Assembly: GCF_003856975.1 (NCBI RefSeq)
Contig: NZ_CP033107.1
Coordinates: 3,100,001-3,164,000, forward strand
Direction: 5' to 3'
Origin: Plantibacter sp. PA-3-X8
Lineage (GTDB): Bacteria; Actinomycetota; Actinomycetes; Actinomycetales; Microbacteriaceae
DNA: 64,000 nt
Below are positions 52,314 to 60,370 of the stretch, in pieces. A program made the translations under genes and the position numbers. Each line of letters begins with the position of its first letter. Positions within the stretch are counted from its first letter, which is position 1. The notes under the pieces are model-generated. The model was not told the DNA's origin. It was given only the letters and a program-made list of their open reading frames with translations, and made no database searches.

Positions 52314-52877
52314 TCAGTCGCGCGGGTCGAGCACGCTCGTGACCACGGCGTAGTCCGCGTCGAGCGCGACCTCGAGCTCGTCGCCGTTCTCGAGGAGGAC
52401 GTCGACCTCGAACGCCTCGCCCGGGTCGTCGCTGCGGTCGACGTCGGTCACGGTACCGCCCTTCGCCTCGGCGAGCGCTGCCTTCGAGGCCGCGTCGAAC
52501 TCGGTGTCGGTGAGCGGCACGTCGTCGGCGTCACGGGCGTCGCGATCATCGGTGGCCGCCGTGGTGTCACCGTCGTCGATGGCGGCGCCGCCGTCGCGGT
52601 CGGTGTTCGACGCCGCCGTGTTGCGGTCGTCGTCGTCGTCCCCGAACTCGTCCACCGCGTAGGCGGCGCCGGCTCCGCCGAGGGCGAGGGCCCCGACGAC
52701 GATCGCGGTGATCCACACGGGCTTCCGGCGCCAGAAGGCCGGCTTGCCGGTGGTCGCCGGGGTCGCGGGGATGGCGGTGTGGTCGGTCGCCTCGACGCGC
52801 TCGACGGGTTCGATGCGCTCGGTGGCTGCGGTGGGCTGTGTGGGATCGGTGGGCTGGGAGGCGGTGTGCTCGTTCAT
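52314..52877 (-). CDS. Membrane-anchored PepSY-like protein of the adjacent two-component system
   Basis: A 187-residue protein. It has a cytoplasmic Pro/Thr/Glu-rich N-terminus, one membrane helix (about 55-77), a long Asp-rich linker (DEFGDDDDDRN and on), and a C-terminal ~60-residue PepSY-like domain with EFDAASKAALAEAKGGTVTDV and FEVDVLLENGDELEVALD. PepSY domains are thought to bind or inhibit extracytoplasmic partners. CAGTCT is 7 nt before the ATG, so it is probably leaderless. Upstream it carries the TTCAGC boxes also found at the response-regulator promoter. Confidence 0.75.
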   Translation of the reverse strand: MNEHTASQPTDPTQPTAATERIEPVERVEATDHTAIPATPATTGKPAFWRRKPVWITAIVVGALALGGAGAAYAVDEFGDDDDDRNTAASNTDRDGGAAIDDGDTTAATDDRDARDADDVPLTDTEFDAASKAALAEAKGGTVTDVDRSDDPGEAFEVDVLLENGDELEVALDADYAVVTSVLDPRD

Positions 52878-52884
52878 GTGCCCC

Positions 52885-52927
52885 AGACTGTCCGAGGAGC
52901 GCTGAAGCGGACCTGAAGCGAGCTGAA
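52885..52927 (-). promoter_or_regulatory. PepSY gene promoter with three TTCAGC-type boxes
   Basis: On the minus strand, TTCAGC (52922-52927), TTCAGG (52912-52917) and TTCAGC (52901-52906) lie 10-11 bp apart. They are followed after exactly 10 nt by the -10 CAGTCT (52885-52890) and then GGGG. This is the same layout as at 55015-55047. The pattern fits an OmpR-type regulator binding in tandem over the -35. Confidence 0.65.
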
Positions 52928-52934
52928 GCCGCGT

Positions 52935-54293
52935 TCAGGAAGCGGACGACGCCGGGAGCGTGACGATGAACGCCGCCCCGCCGAGCGCGCTGTCGACGAG
53001 TTCGATCGACCCACCGTGCAGCCGCACGACGTCGGCCACGATCGCCAGGCCGAGGCCCGAACCGCCGGCGTCGCGCGAACGACTCTCGTCGAGGCGGACG
53101 AACCGTTCGAACACGTGTGCGCGGGACTCGACCGGCACACCGGGGCCGTCGTCCTCCACGGAGATCCTGACGATCCGACCGTCGGTGGCGGTTCCCAGTC
53201 GGACCACGGATCGTGCGTGCCGGACGGCGTTGTCGACGAGGTTCCGCGCCACGCGGGCGAGGAGCACCTCGTCGCCGTCGACCCTCGCCGCCGCGACGGC
53301 CGCGGACTCGACGCGCAGTCCACCGGCGGATCGGAGACGAGCAGCCTCCGCCAGCAGGAGGTCGTCGACGTCGACCGTGCGCCGTGCGGCGCCCGTCGCC
53401 CCTTCGTCGAGCTTCGCGAGCAGCAGGAGCGACTCGACGAGCCCCTGCATCCTGGCGCCCTCCTCGAGGACCGTCGAGGACAGCTCGGCCGGGTCGACCC
53501 GGTCCGGGTGGAGCGCCGCCACCTCGGCGTACTGCCTGATCACCGCGAGCGGTGAGCGGAGCTCGTGCGAGGCGTCCGACACGAACCGCCGCTGCGCCGT
53601 CTGGGCGTCCTCGAGCCGCTCGAGCATGCCGTTCATCGTCCCGGCCAGGCGACCGATCTCGTCGCCCGTGGCGGGGACCGCGATCCGTCGATCCAGTTCG
53701 CCGGCCCCCAGTTCCGAGACCTCGCGGCGGATCCGCTCCACCGGCGCCAGCGCACGCCCGACGAGCAGCCAGGTCAGGCCGCCGACGAGGGCGACGAGCA
53801 CGGGGACCGCGATGAGGAGGAGCATCGACACGAGTCCGACGGCGTCGTCGGTCTCCTCGAGAGAGCGGCCCGCGAAGACGACGAGGTCACGGCCGTCGAT
53901 GTCGACGTCCTCACTGGCGAACAGCACCGGCTCGTCGTCGACGACCGAAACGAACACGTCACCGTCCGGGATCGGCGTCGGGAGCTCGATCTCGTCGTCC
54001 GTCCGGTCCACGACACGGCCGTCCTCGACGAGGACCAGGAGTCGACCGTCGTCCTCGGGCAGCGTCGTCACGTCCGCCGCGACCAGCTGCGCCGAGACGC
54101 TCTCGGCCTCGGCCGAGGCGCTCTGTTCGACGCCGGAACGGAGCGCCGCGGAGAACAGGCCGACGAACGCGACGGAGCCGACCCCGAGGAACAGTCCGAC
54201 CGCGAGCACCGATCCCAGTGCCGCGCGGGCTCGGACCGAACGCCACAGCCGCTGTCGGGGCGCGACCGTTCCGTGCGGCCCGCCGTCAGCCAC
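52935..54293 (-). CDS. Sensor histidine kinase (HAMP, HisKA)
   Basis: A 452-residue membrane kinase. Helix 1 is at about 22-45 and helix 2 at about 158-180, with a ~110-residue extracytoplasmic, acidic sensor between them. Next come a HAMP domain (LAPVERIRREVSELGAGELD), the phosphoacceptor SDASHELRSPLAVI, N box NLVDNAVRHA, G1 VEDDGPGV and G2 GSGLGLAIV. GTG 54293 overlaps the response-regulator stop by 8 bp, so the two are co-translated. Its PepSY partner follows downstream. Confidence 0.92.
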   Translation of the reverse strand: MADGGPHGTVAPRQRLWRSVRARAALGSVLAVGLFLGVGSVAFVGLFSAALRSGVEQSASAEAESVSAQLVAADVTTLPEDDGRLLVLVEDGRVVDRTDDEIELPTPIPDGDVFVSVVDDEPVLFASEDVDIDGRDLVVFAGRSLEETDDAVGLVSMLLLIAVPVLVALVGGLTWLLVGRALAPVERIRREVSELGAGELDRRIAVPATGDEIGRLAGTMNGMLERLEDAQTAQRRFVSDASHELRSPLAVIRQYAEVAALHPDRVDPAELSSTVLEEGARMQGLVESLLLLAKLDEGATGAARRTVDVDDLLLAEAARLRSAGGLRVESAAVAAARVDGDEVLLARVARNLVDNAVRHARSVVRLGTATDGRIVRISVEDDGPGVPVESRAHVFERFVRLDESRSRDAGGSGLGLAIVADVVRLHGGSIELVDSALGGAAFIVTLPASSAS

Positions 54294-54963
54294 GCCCGCC
54301 CGCCAACCGGTATCCGAACCCACGCACCGTCTCGATCGAAGCCCGCTCGAAGGGGCGGTCCACCTTGTTGCGGAGATGCCCGACGTAGACCTCGACGATG
54401 TTGGGATCGCCCTCGAAGTCGTCGTCCCAGACGTTCTGCAGGACTTCGCGCTTCGACACCACCTCGCCGCCGCGTCGCATGAGGAACTCGAGGACCGCGA
54501 ACTCGCGCGAGGTGAGGTCGATCGGGACGTCGCCCCGGTGGACCTGCTTCGACGCAGGGTCGAGCCGCAGTTCGCCGACCTCGAGCACCGCCGGCCGCTC
54601 CCGCGATCCACGTCGGACGAGTGAGCGGATCCGCGCGACGAGCACCGCGAAGGAGAACGGTTTGCTCAGGAAGTCGTCGGCACCGGTGTCGAGGGCTTCG
54701 ACCTGGTCCCAGTCGCCGTCCTTCGCCGTGAGCATGAGGATCGGGGTCCAGTCGCCCGCGTCGCGGAGCTGCTGACAGACGCGGTAGCCGCTGAGGCCCG
54801 GCATCATGATGTCGAGGATGATCGTGTCGTAGCGGTGTTCTCCGGCCATCCAGAGTCCGTCGACGCCATTCGCCGCGACGTCCACGGCGAAGCCCTCCGC
54901 CTCGAGTCCCCTCCGAACGCCGTCGGCGAGTCGCACCTCATCGTCCACGACGAGTATCCGCAT
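54286..54963 (-). CDS. OmpR/PhoB-type response regulator
   Basis: A 225-residue regulator. The receiver (1-120) has VVDDEVRLADG, phospho-Asp in IILDIMMPG and Lys in LSKPFSF. The winged-helix domain (about 130-225) has LTSREFAVLEFLMRRGGEVVSK, VEVYVGHLRNKVD and IETVRGFGYRL. GGAGG lies upstream of the ATG. It is the first gene of the regulator-kinase pair and has TTCAGC boxes in its promoter, probably for autoregulation. Confidence 0.93.
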   Translation of the reverse strand: MRILVVDDEVRLADGVRRGLEAEGFAVDVAANGVDGLWMAGEHRYDTIILDIMMPGLSGYRVCQQLRDAGDWTPILMLTAKDGDWDQVEALDTGADDFLSKPFSFAVLVARIRSLVRRGSRERPAVLEVGELRLDPASKQVHRGDVPIDLTSREFAVLEFLMRRGGEVVSKREVLQNVWDDDFEGDPNIVEVYVGHLRNKVDRPFERASIETVRGFGYRLAGGRG

Positions 54964-55014
54964 CCGGTGCGACCTCCAGGCTCCGTGCCGGTCGACGGTC
55001 GAGCGGCGCGTCCC

Positions 55015-55047
55015 AGTCTGGCGCGGACAAGCTGAAGCAGCGCTGAA
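55015..55047 (-). promoter_or_regulatory. Response-regulator promoter with two TTCAGC boxes
   Basis: On the minus strand TTCAGC occurs at 55042-55047 and 55031-55036 (11 bp apart). After exactly 10 nt comes CAGACT (55015-55020), then GGG. The start codon is about 45 nt beyond the predicted transcription start. The boxes lie 27-48 bp upstream of the -10 of the divergent AraC gene, so they might influence it too. Confidence 0.65.
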
Positions 55048-55085
55048 GCGGGACGGTCCGGCGTGGACCCCCGTACGCTGGAGCG

Positions 55086-55913
55086 GTGCCAGTCCCCGCC
55101 GCCGCCGACCCGTGGGAGCAGTCCCTCGACGCGACGGACACGGCACCGGCGCGTCGTCGACTCCCCCTCTATGAGGCGGGCGCGATCCCTGTGCCGTTCG
55201 TCATCCGCGGCAACACCGAGCGGATCGCGCGGGACACGCACTGGGACGAGCACTCCCACCCCACGCACGAGCTCCTGTGGAACGATCGCGGCGCATCCAC
55301 CGCGACCGTCGGAGAGCGCGTCTGGACCGTGACCCTGCACCACGGTCTCTGGATCCCGGCCGGTGTCCGCCACACCGGATGGACCCCGGCCGGCACCTGG
55401 CAGCGGGCCGCGATGTTCAGCGTCGACCGCGTCCCCACGATCTCCGAGCAGCCGACCGCGGTGGAAGTGACGCCCTTGCTGCGCCTCCTGCTCGACCGGC
55501 TCGGCGACGCCGAGCTCGAGGACCGCGCGCGTGCCACCACCGAGGCGGCCATCGTGGACGTGCTGGAGCCGGCCGAGCACGAACTGCTCCTCCGACTCCC
55601 CCGGTCGGCGCTCCTCACACCCATCGCCGAGCGGATGCGCACGAACCCGTCCGACACGACCTCGCTCGCCGAATGGGCCACCCGGCTGGGCGTGAGCACG
55701 CGGACGGTGACGCGCGCCTTCGAATCCGAGACCGGGTTGGGGTTCACCCGGTGGGTCGCCGCCGCGCGAGCTCAGCACGCGATCACCCGACTGACGGCGG
55801 GTGACAGCATCGACGAGGTCTCGACCGCCGTCGGGTACCGCTCGTCGACGGCGTTCGGGACCGCGTTCCGCCGCGTCACCGGCATGAGCCCCGGGCGATT
55901 CCGGAACCGCTGA
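55086..55913 (+). CDS. AraC-family transcriptional regulator with cupin domain
   Basis: A 275-residue regulator. The N-terminal cupin-like part has DTHWDEHSHPTHELLWND and HHGLWIPAGVRHTGW. The C-terminal double helix-turn-helix has SLAEWATRLGVSTRTVTRAF and IDEVSTAVGYRSSTAFGTAF. TACGCT is 6 nt before the GTG, a leaderless pattern. It sits directly upstream of the iron-siderophore importer and on the same strand, so it may control that operon; cupin AraC regulators often act on iron uptake. Confidence 0.87.
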   Translation: MPVPAAADPWEQSLDATDTAPARRRLPLYEAGAIPVPFVIRGNTERIARDTHWDEHSHPTHELLWNDRGASTATVGERVWTVTLHHGLWIPAGVRHTGWTPAGTWQRAAMFSVDRVPTISEQPTAVEVTPLLRLLLDRLGDAELEDRARATTEAAIVDVLEPAEHELLLRLPRSALLTPIAERMRTNPSDTTSLAEWATRLGVSTRTVTRAFESETGLGFTRWVAAARAQHAITRLTAGDSIDEVSTAVGYRSSTAFGTAFRRVTGMSPGRFRNR

Positions 55914-56004
55914 GGACGGATCGATGCACCCGCGATCGGTTGTCCGATTCGCGAAGGAACACGTCGGATCCGCTCGATTGCGTCAGGGTGGGATGCCAGC
56001 TAAC

Positions 56005-56023
56005 TTTGGTTAGGCAATCCTTC
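56005..56023 (+). promoter_or_regulatory. DtxR/IdeR-like iron box
   Basis: TTTGGTTAGGCAATCCTTC matches the DtxR/IdeR consensus TTAGGTTAGGCTAACCTAA at 14 of 19 positions by my alignment. It lies 131-149 bp upstream of the iron-siderophore binding protein, in an AT-rich patch. Iron repression of the operon is expected. Confidence 0.6.
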
Positions 56024-56153
56024 ATCATCCCCTCCTCGCGTGTGACGCCGGCCGTTCACGGCCGCCATGCCCGACCCCTCGACGACGTCCTCCGACGCCG
56101 TCGTTCGTCGTGCCCGCACGCAGGTGTCAGCCAGCAGCACCCGAAAGGACCCC

Positions 56154-57179
56154 ATGCAGCGCGCATCACGTCTCGTCGCCCTCTCCGCGGCGGCGTTCCT
56201 CACCATCGGCCTCGCGGCCTGCTCGTCGTCGTCGGCCGAAGAAGGCACCGGCAGTGGCGACGGCTTCACGCCGATCACGATCGAGCACGCCCTCGGCACC
56301 ACGACGATCGACGCCAAGCCGGAGCGCGTCGCCACCGTGAACTGGGCGAACCACGAGGTTCCACTGGCCCTCGGCATCGTGCCCGTCGGGATGGCCGCTG
56401 CGAACTTCGGTGACGACGACGGCGATGGCATGCTCCCCTGGGTCGAGGAGAAACTCGAAGCGCTCGACGCCGAGACCCCGGTGCTCTTCGACGAGACCGA
56501 CGGGATCGACTTCGAGGCCGTCGCCGACACGAACCCCGACGTCATCCTCGCCGCCTACTCGGGGCTCACGCAGGAGGACTACGACACCCTCACCGAGATC
56601 GCCCCCGTCGTGGCCTACCCGGAGACCGCCTGGGGCACGTCCTGGCGCGACACCATCCTCTTCAACAGCGAGGCGATGGGCATGGCCGACGAGGGCGAAG
56701 CACTCGTGACGCAGCTCGAGAACGAGATCAGCGACGCGGCGGCGGCGTACCCGCAGCTCGAGGGCAAGACCGCGATGTTCCTCACCCACGTGGACACCAG
56801 TGATCTCAGCGAGGTCAGCTACTACACGACCCACGACACCCGCACCGCGTTCTTCGAGGACCTCGGCCTCGCGTTCCCCGAGAGCGTCGCGACGGCCTCC
56901 GCCGAGACCGAGTTGTTCTCCCTGACGCAGAGCGCCGAACAGGCCGACGCGTTCAGCGACGTCGACATCATCGTGACGTACGGCGGCGACGAGCTCATCG
57001 CGGCACTCGAGGCCGACCCGCTGCTGTCGCAGATGCCCGCCGTCGCGAACGGCGCCATCGTCGCCCTCCCCGGCACCAGCCCCCTCGGAACCGCCGCCAA
57101 CCCGACGCCGCTCTCGATCTCCTGGATCCTCGACGACTACCTGAAGCTGCTCGCGCAGGCGGCTGACCAGGCGGCGTGA
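56154..57179 (+). CDS. Iron-siderophore ABC importer binding lipoprotein
   Basis: A 341-residue binding protein of the FepB/FecB type. Signal peptide with lipobox LAAC (Cys at about 23) and a Ser/Gly linker are followed by the binding fold: TIEHALGTTTIDAKPERVATV, then NPDVILAAYSGL and YDTLTEIAPVVAYPE. It delivers ferric siderophores to the permeases. AAAGGA precedes the ATG at 56154. Coupled by GTGA to the first permease. Confidence 0.92.
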   Translation: MQRASRLVALSAAAFLTIGLAACSSSSAEEGTGSGDGFTPITIEHALGTTTIDAKPERVATVNWANHEVPLALGIVPVGMAAANFGDDDGDGMLPWVEEKLEALDAETPVLFDETDGIDFEAVADTNPDVILAAYSGLTQEDYDTLTEIAPVVAYPETAWGTSWRDTILFNSEAMGMADEGEALVTQLENEISDAAAAYPQLEGKTAMFLTHVDTSDLSEVSYYTTHDTRTAFFEDLGLAFPESVATASAETELFSLTQSAEQADAFSDVDIIVTYGGDELIAALEADPLLSQMPAVANGAIVALPGTSPLGTAANPTPLSISWILDDYLKLLAQAADQAA

Positions 57180-58222
57180 TCACCGGTACCGCCACCCCAC
57201 CCGCCTCGGGTGTCGCCGTCGTGCGACGCCCGAGGCGGGTTCGTGGGCTCTGGCTCCTCGTCGCGGCCCTCGTCCTCCTCGCCGCGATGCTCCTCTCCGT
57301 CACCGTCGGATCGCGTGACGTGGAGTGGTCCGCCGTGCTCGGCGCCTTCTCGGGCGGCGTGGACGGGTTCGATCAGGCCGCGGTGGCCAAGCGCATCCCG
57401 AGGACGCTCCTCGCCGTCCTCGCCGGTGCCGCCCTCGGCGTCTCGGGAGCCGTCATGCAGGGCGTCACCCGGAACCCGTTGGCCGACCCCGGCATCCTCG
57501 GGATCAACCTCGGCGCCTCCCTCGCCGTCGTGACCGGCCTCGCGTACTTCGGGCTCGCAGCGGCGAGTACCACCATCTGGGTCGCGATCATCGGCGCCGG
57601 AGCCACGGCGGTCTTCGTCTACACGGTCGGCTCGCTCGGCCGAGGTGGCGCGACACCGCTCAAGCTCGCCCTCGCGGGCGCCGCGACGTCCGCCGCGCTC
57701 GCCTCCGTCATCACTGCCGTCGTGCTGCCCCGCGGCGACATCGCGAGCAGTGTGCGGTCCTGGCAGATCGGTGGCGTCGGTGGTGCCACCGTCGTGCAAC
57801 TCGAGCAGGTGCTGCCGTTCCTGGTCGTCGGGTTCCTCGTCTGCCTGCTGTCCGCACGCGGTCTCAACTCCCTCGCGCTCGGCGACGAGCTCGCCGCCGG
57901 CCTCGGTGAACGCGTCGCCATCGCACGCGGTGCGGCGGCCCTCGGTTCGGTGGTGCTCTGCGGGGCGGCGACCGCGGTCACCGGTCCCATCGGCTTCGTC
58001 GGGCTCGTCGTGCCGCATGCCTGTCGGCTCATCGTCGGCGTCGACCACCGGTGGCTCCTCCCCTTCTCAGCCGTCGTCGGGGCGATCCTCCTCACCGTCG
58101 CCGACGTCCTCGGCCGCATCGTCGCCCGCCCCGCGGAGATCGACGTGGGCATCATCACCGCGTTGATCGGCGCTCCGATCTTCATCGCGATCGTCCGTCG
58201 GCAGAAGGTGAGCGCCCTGTGA
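57176..58222 (+). CDS. Iron-siderophore ABC importer permease 1 (FecCD family)
   Basis: A 348-residue permease with about nine or ten helices. FecCD hallmarks: RIPRTLLAVLAGAALGVSGA, then MQGVTRNPLADPGILGINLG, VTGPIGFVGLVVPH and TALIGAPIFIAIVRRQK. Coupled by 4-bp overlaps to the binding protein and to permease 2, with which it forms the transmembrane pair. Confidence 0.93.
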   Translation: MITGTATPPASGVAVVRRPRRVRGLWLLVAALVLLAAMLLSVTVGSRDVEWSAVLGAFSGGVDGFDQAAVAKRIPRTLLAVLAGAALGVSGAVMQGVTRNPLADPGILGINLGASLAVVTGLAYFGLAAASTTIWVAIIGAGATAVFVYTVGSLGRGGATPLKLALAGAATSAALASVITAVVLPRGDIASSVRSWQIGGVGGATVVQLEQVLPFLVVGFLVCLLSARGLNSLALGDELAAGLGERVAIARGAAALGSVVLCGAATAVTGPIGFVGLVVPHACRLIVGVDHRWLLPFSAVVGAILLTVADVLGRIVARPAEIDVGIITALIGAPIFIAIVRRQKVSAL

Positions 58223-59295
58223 CCGAGCGCCAACCCGTCGCGGCGCCCGGGTTCGGTGGACGGACGCCCTCGACCCTCGACCGCGTTGTCGGTGGACGCC
58301 GGGGGCGCCGCCGTCGCCGGGTCGCCGTCATGACCACCCTCGCCGCACTCATCGTCGCGGTCTTCCTGATCTCCCTGATGGTGGGCAACACCTTCTATCC
58401 GCCGAGCGACGTCGTGCGTGTCGTCCTCGGTCAGGACGTGCCGGGCGCCTCCTTCACCGTCGGACGGTTGCGGCTCCCCCGGGCGGTCCTCGCGGTCATC
58501 GCCGGGGCTTCGTTCGGTCTGGCCGGCGTCACCTTCCAGACGATGCTGCGGAACCCCCTCGCGAGTCCGGACATCATCGGCATCAGCGCCGGGTCGAGCG
58601 CGGCCGCCGCATTCGCGATCGTCACCCTCTCCCTCGGCGCGACCGAGGTGTCGGTCTTCGCCATCGTCGTCGGCCTCGCCGTCGCGGTCCTCGTGTACGT
58701 CCTCGCCTACCGCGGCGGCGTCGCCGGAACCCGACTCATCCTGATCGGCATCGGTGTCGCCGCCATGCTCGACAGTGTGACGACGTACATCCTGTCGCGG
58801 GCAGCCCAGTGGGACCTGCAGGAGGCGACCCGGTGGCTGACCGGCAGTCTCAACGGGACGAGCTGGTCGCAGGTCGGTCCGGTCGTCGTCGCGCTGCTCG
58901 TGCTCGGCCCCGTCCTCCTCGCCCAGTCCAGGAACCTCGCCGCGACCCGACTCGGCGACGACACCGCCGCCGCACTCGGCGTCCGCGTCGACCGGACCCG
59001 CCTGATCGTGATCGTCGCGGCAGTCGGCCTCATCGCGTTCGCGACAGCGGCGTCGGGCCCCATCGCGTTCGTCGCGTTCCTCTCCGGCCCCATCGCCTCG
59101 CGGATCGTCGGACGCGGCGGGTCGATGCTCGTGCCCGCCGCGCTCGTGGGCGCCCTCCTCGTCCTCGTCGCCGATCTCACCGGGCAGTACCTCCTCGGCG
59201 CGCGCTACCCCGTCGGCGTCGTGACCGGAGTGCTCGGGGCACCGTTCCTGATCTGGCTCATCATCCGCACCAACCGCGCCGGTGGCTCGCTGTGA
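58219..59295 (+). CDS. Iron-siderophore ABC importer permease 2 (FecCD family)
   Basis: A 358-residue permease similar in layout to permease 1: RLPRAVLAVIAGASFGLAGV, then TFQTMLRNPLASPDIIGISA and GPIAFVAFLSGPIASRIVG. The basic N-terminal ~35 residues (GGRRGRRRRRVAV) precede helix 1. The GTG start overlaps the previous stop. Confidence 0.93.
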   Translation: MTERQPVAAPGFGGRTPSTLDRVVGGRRGRRRRRVAVMTTLAALIVAVFLISLMVGNTFYPPSDVVRVVLGQDVPGASFTVGRLRLPRAVLAVIAGASFGLAGVTFQTMLRNPLASPDIIGISAGSSAAAAFAIVTLSLGATEVSVFAIVVGLAVAVLVYVLAYRGGVAGTRLILIGIGVAAMLDSVTTYILSRAAQWDLQEATRWLTGSLNGTSWSQVGPVVVALLVLGPVLLAQSRNLAATRLGDDTAAALGVRVDRTRLIVIVAAVGLIAFATAASGPIAFVAFLSGPIASRIVGRGGSMLVPAALVGALLVLVADLTGQYLLGARYPVGVVTGVLGAPFLIWLIIRTNRAGGSL

Positions 59296-59329
59296 CCGGC
59301 ACGCCACCCGACCATCCCGGAGGCACCCT

Positions 59330-60133
59330 GTGACCACGGAACACCAGCTCCTCGTCGAGCGACTCGCACTCGGCTACGGCGACCGGACCGTCATCGACGG
59401 ACTCGACCTCCTCGTTCCGCCCGGCCGGGTTACGGCGATCGTCGGCGCGAACGCCTGTGGCAAGTCGACGCTGCTGCGTTCGATGTCCCGCCTACTGACG
59501 CCTCGGAGCGGCCGCGTCGTCCTCGACGGTAAGGACGTGCACCGATTGCCGGCGAAGCAGCTGGCACGCACGCTCGGCCTGCTCCCCCAGTCGCCCATCG
59601 CACCGGAGGGGATCACGGTCGCCGACCTCGTCGGGCGAGGCAGACACCCGCACCAGGGCTTCCTCTCTCGTTGGAGCACCGAGGACGACGTCGCGGTCGC
59701 TGCGGCGCTCGACGCCACCGAGACGAGCGAGCTCGCGGACCGGCACGTCGACGAGCTGTCCGGCGGACAACGTCAGCGCGTGTGGATCGCGATGGCGCTC
59801 GCGCAGCAGACCGACCTGCTCCTCCTCGACGAACCGACCACCTTCCTCGACGTGAGCCATCAGGTGGAGGTGCTCGACCTCCTCACCGACCTCAACCGTT
59901 CCCGCGGGACGACCATCGTCATGGTGCTGCACGACCTGAACCTCGCCGCACGTTACGCCGACCACCTCGTCGCCCTTGCCGGTGGGCGCCTCCATGCGGC
60001 GGGGACACCCCACGAGGTGCTGACGGAGTCGACGGTGCGCGCGGTGTTCGGACTGCAGAACCAGGTCATCACCGACCCGACCTCGGGCAAGCCGCTCATG
60101 CTGCCGATCGGCCGTCACCACGTGACGGTCTGA
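59330..60133 (+). CDS. Iron-siderophore ABC importer ATPase
   Basis: A 267-residue ATPase of the FepC/FecE type. Walker A GANACGKST (with Ala-Cys in the loop), GLLPQSPIAPEGITV, GRGRHPHQGFLSRW, signature LSGGQRQRVWIAMALAQ, Walker B LLLLDEPTTFLD and switch His in VLHDLNLA are clear. GTG 59330 with GGAGG upstream is preferred over an earlier in-frame start. Last gene of the importer operon. Confidence 0.93.
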   Translation: MTTEHQLLVERLALGYGDRTVIDGLDLLVPPGRVTAIVGANACGKSTLLRSMSRLLTPRSGRVVLDGKDVHRLPAKQLARTLGLLPQSPIAPEGITVADLVGRGRHPHQGFLSRWSTEDDVAVAAALDATETSELADRHVDELSGGQRQRVWIAMALAQQTDLLLLDEPTTFLDVSHQVEVLDLLTDLNRSRGTTIVMVLHDLNLAARYADHLVALAGGRLHAAGTPHEVLTESTVRAVFGLQNQVITDPTSGKPLMLPIGRHHVTV

Positions 60134-60171
60134 ACGGGGGCGTCACCGTCGACCGCGTCTAGGCTGGGCGC

Positions 60172-60357
60172 ATGGGTGATGAGGACCGCAGGAAGCGAGC
60201 CGCCGAGCAGGAGGCCCGGGCGCTGCGGGCGCTCGAGTCCATCAGGAACGGCGGCGATCTCGGCAAGGAGACCCTCGACCTCTCGAACGAGTACTCCGAC
60301 GGACTGCGCACCCGCGTCGCAGCGTGGTTCCGAGGCGCGAGGCGCCGGAAGGACTGA
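60172..60357 (+). CDS. Small conserved-looking protein of unknown function
   Basis: A 61-residue, highly charged protein (N-terminal Arg/Glu-rich helix, then GGDLGKETLDLSNEYSDG, then a basic C-terminus WFRGARRRKD). I do not recognise a family. TAGGCT lies exactly 6 nt before the ATG, a strong leaderless promoter signature, and it ends in a hairpin with the convergent neighbour. These support a real gene. Confidence 0.65.
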   Translation: MGDEDRRKRAAEQEARALRALESIRNGGDLGKETLDLSNEYSDGLRTRVAAWFRGARRRKD

Positions 60358-60370
60358 GCGCCCTCAGTCC
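60351..60370. terminator. Short hairpin containing both convergent stop codons
   Basis: GGACTGAG (60351-60358) and CTCAGTCC (60363-60370) form a perfect 8-bp stem with a 4-nt loop. Both TGA stops lie within the arms, as at 22.66 kb. Confidence 0.5.
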
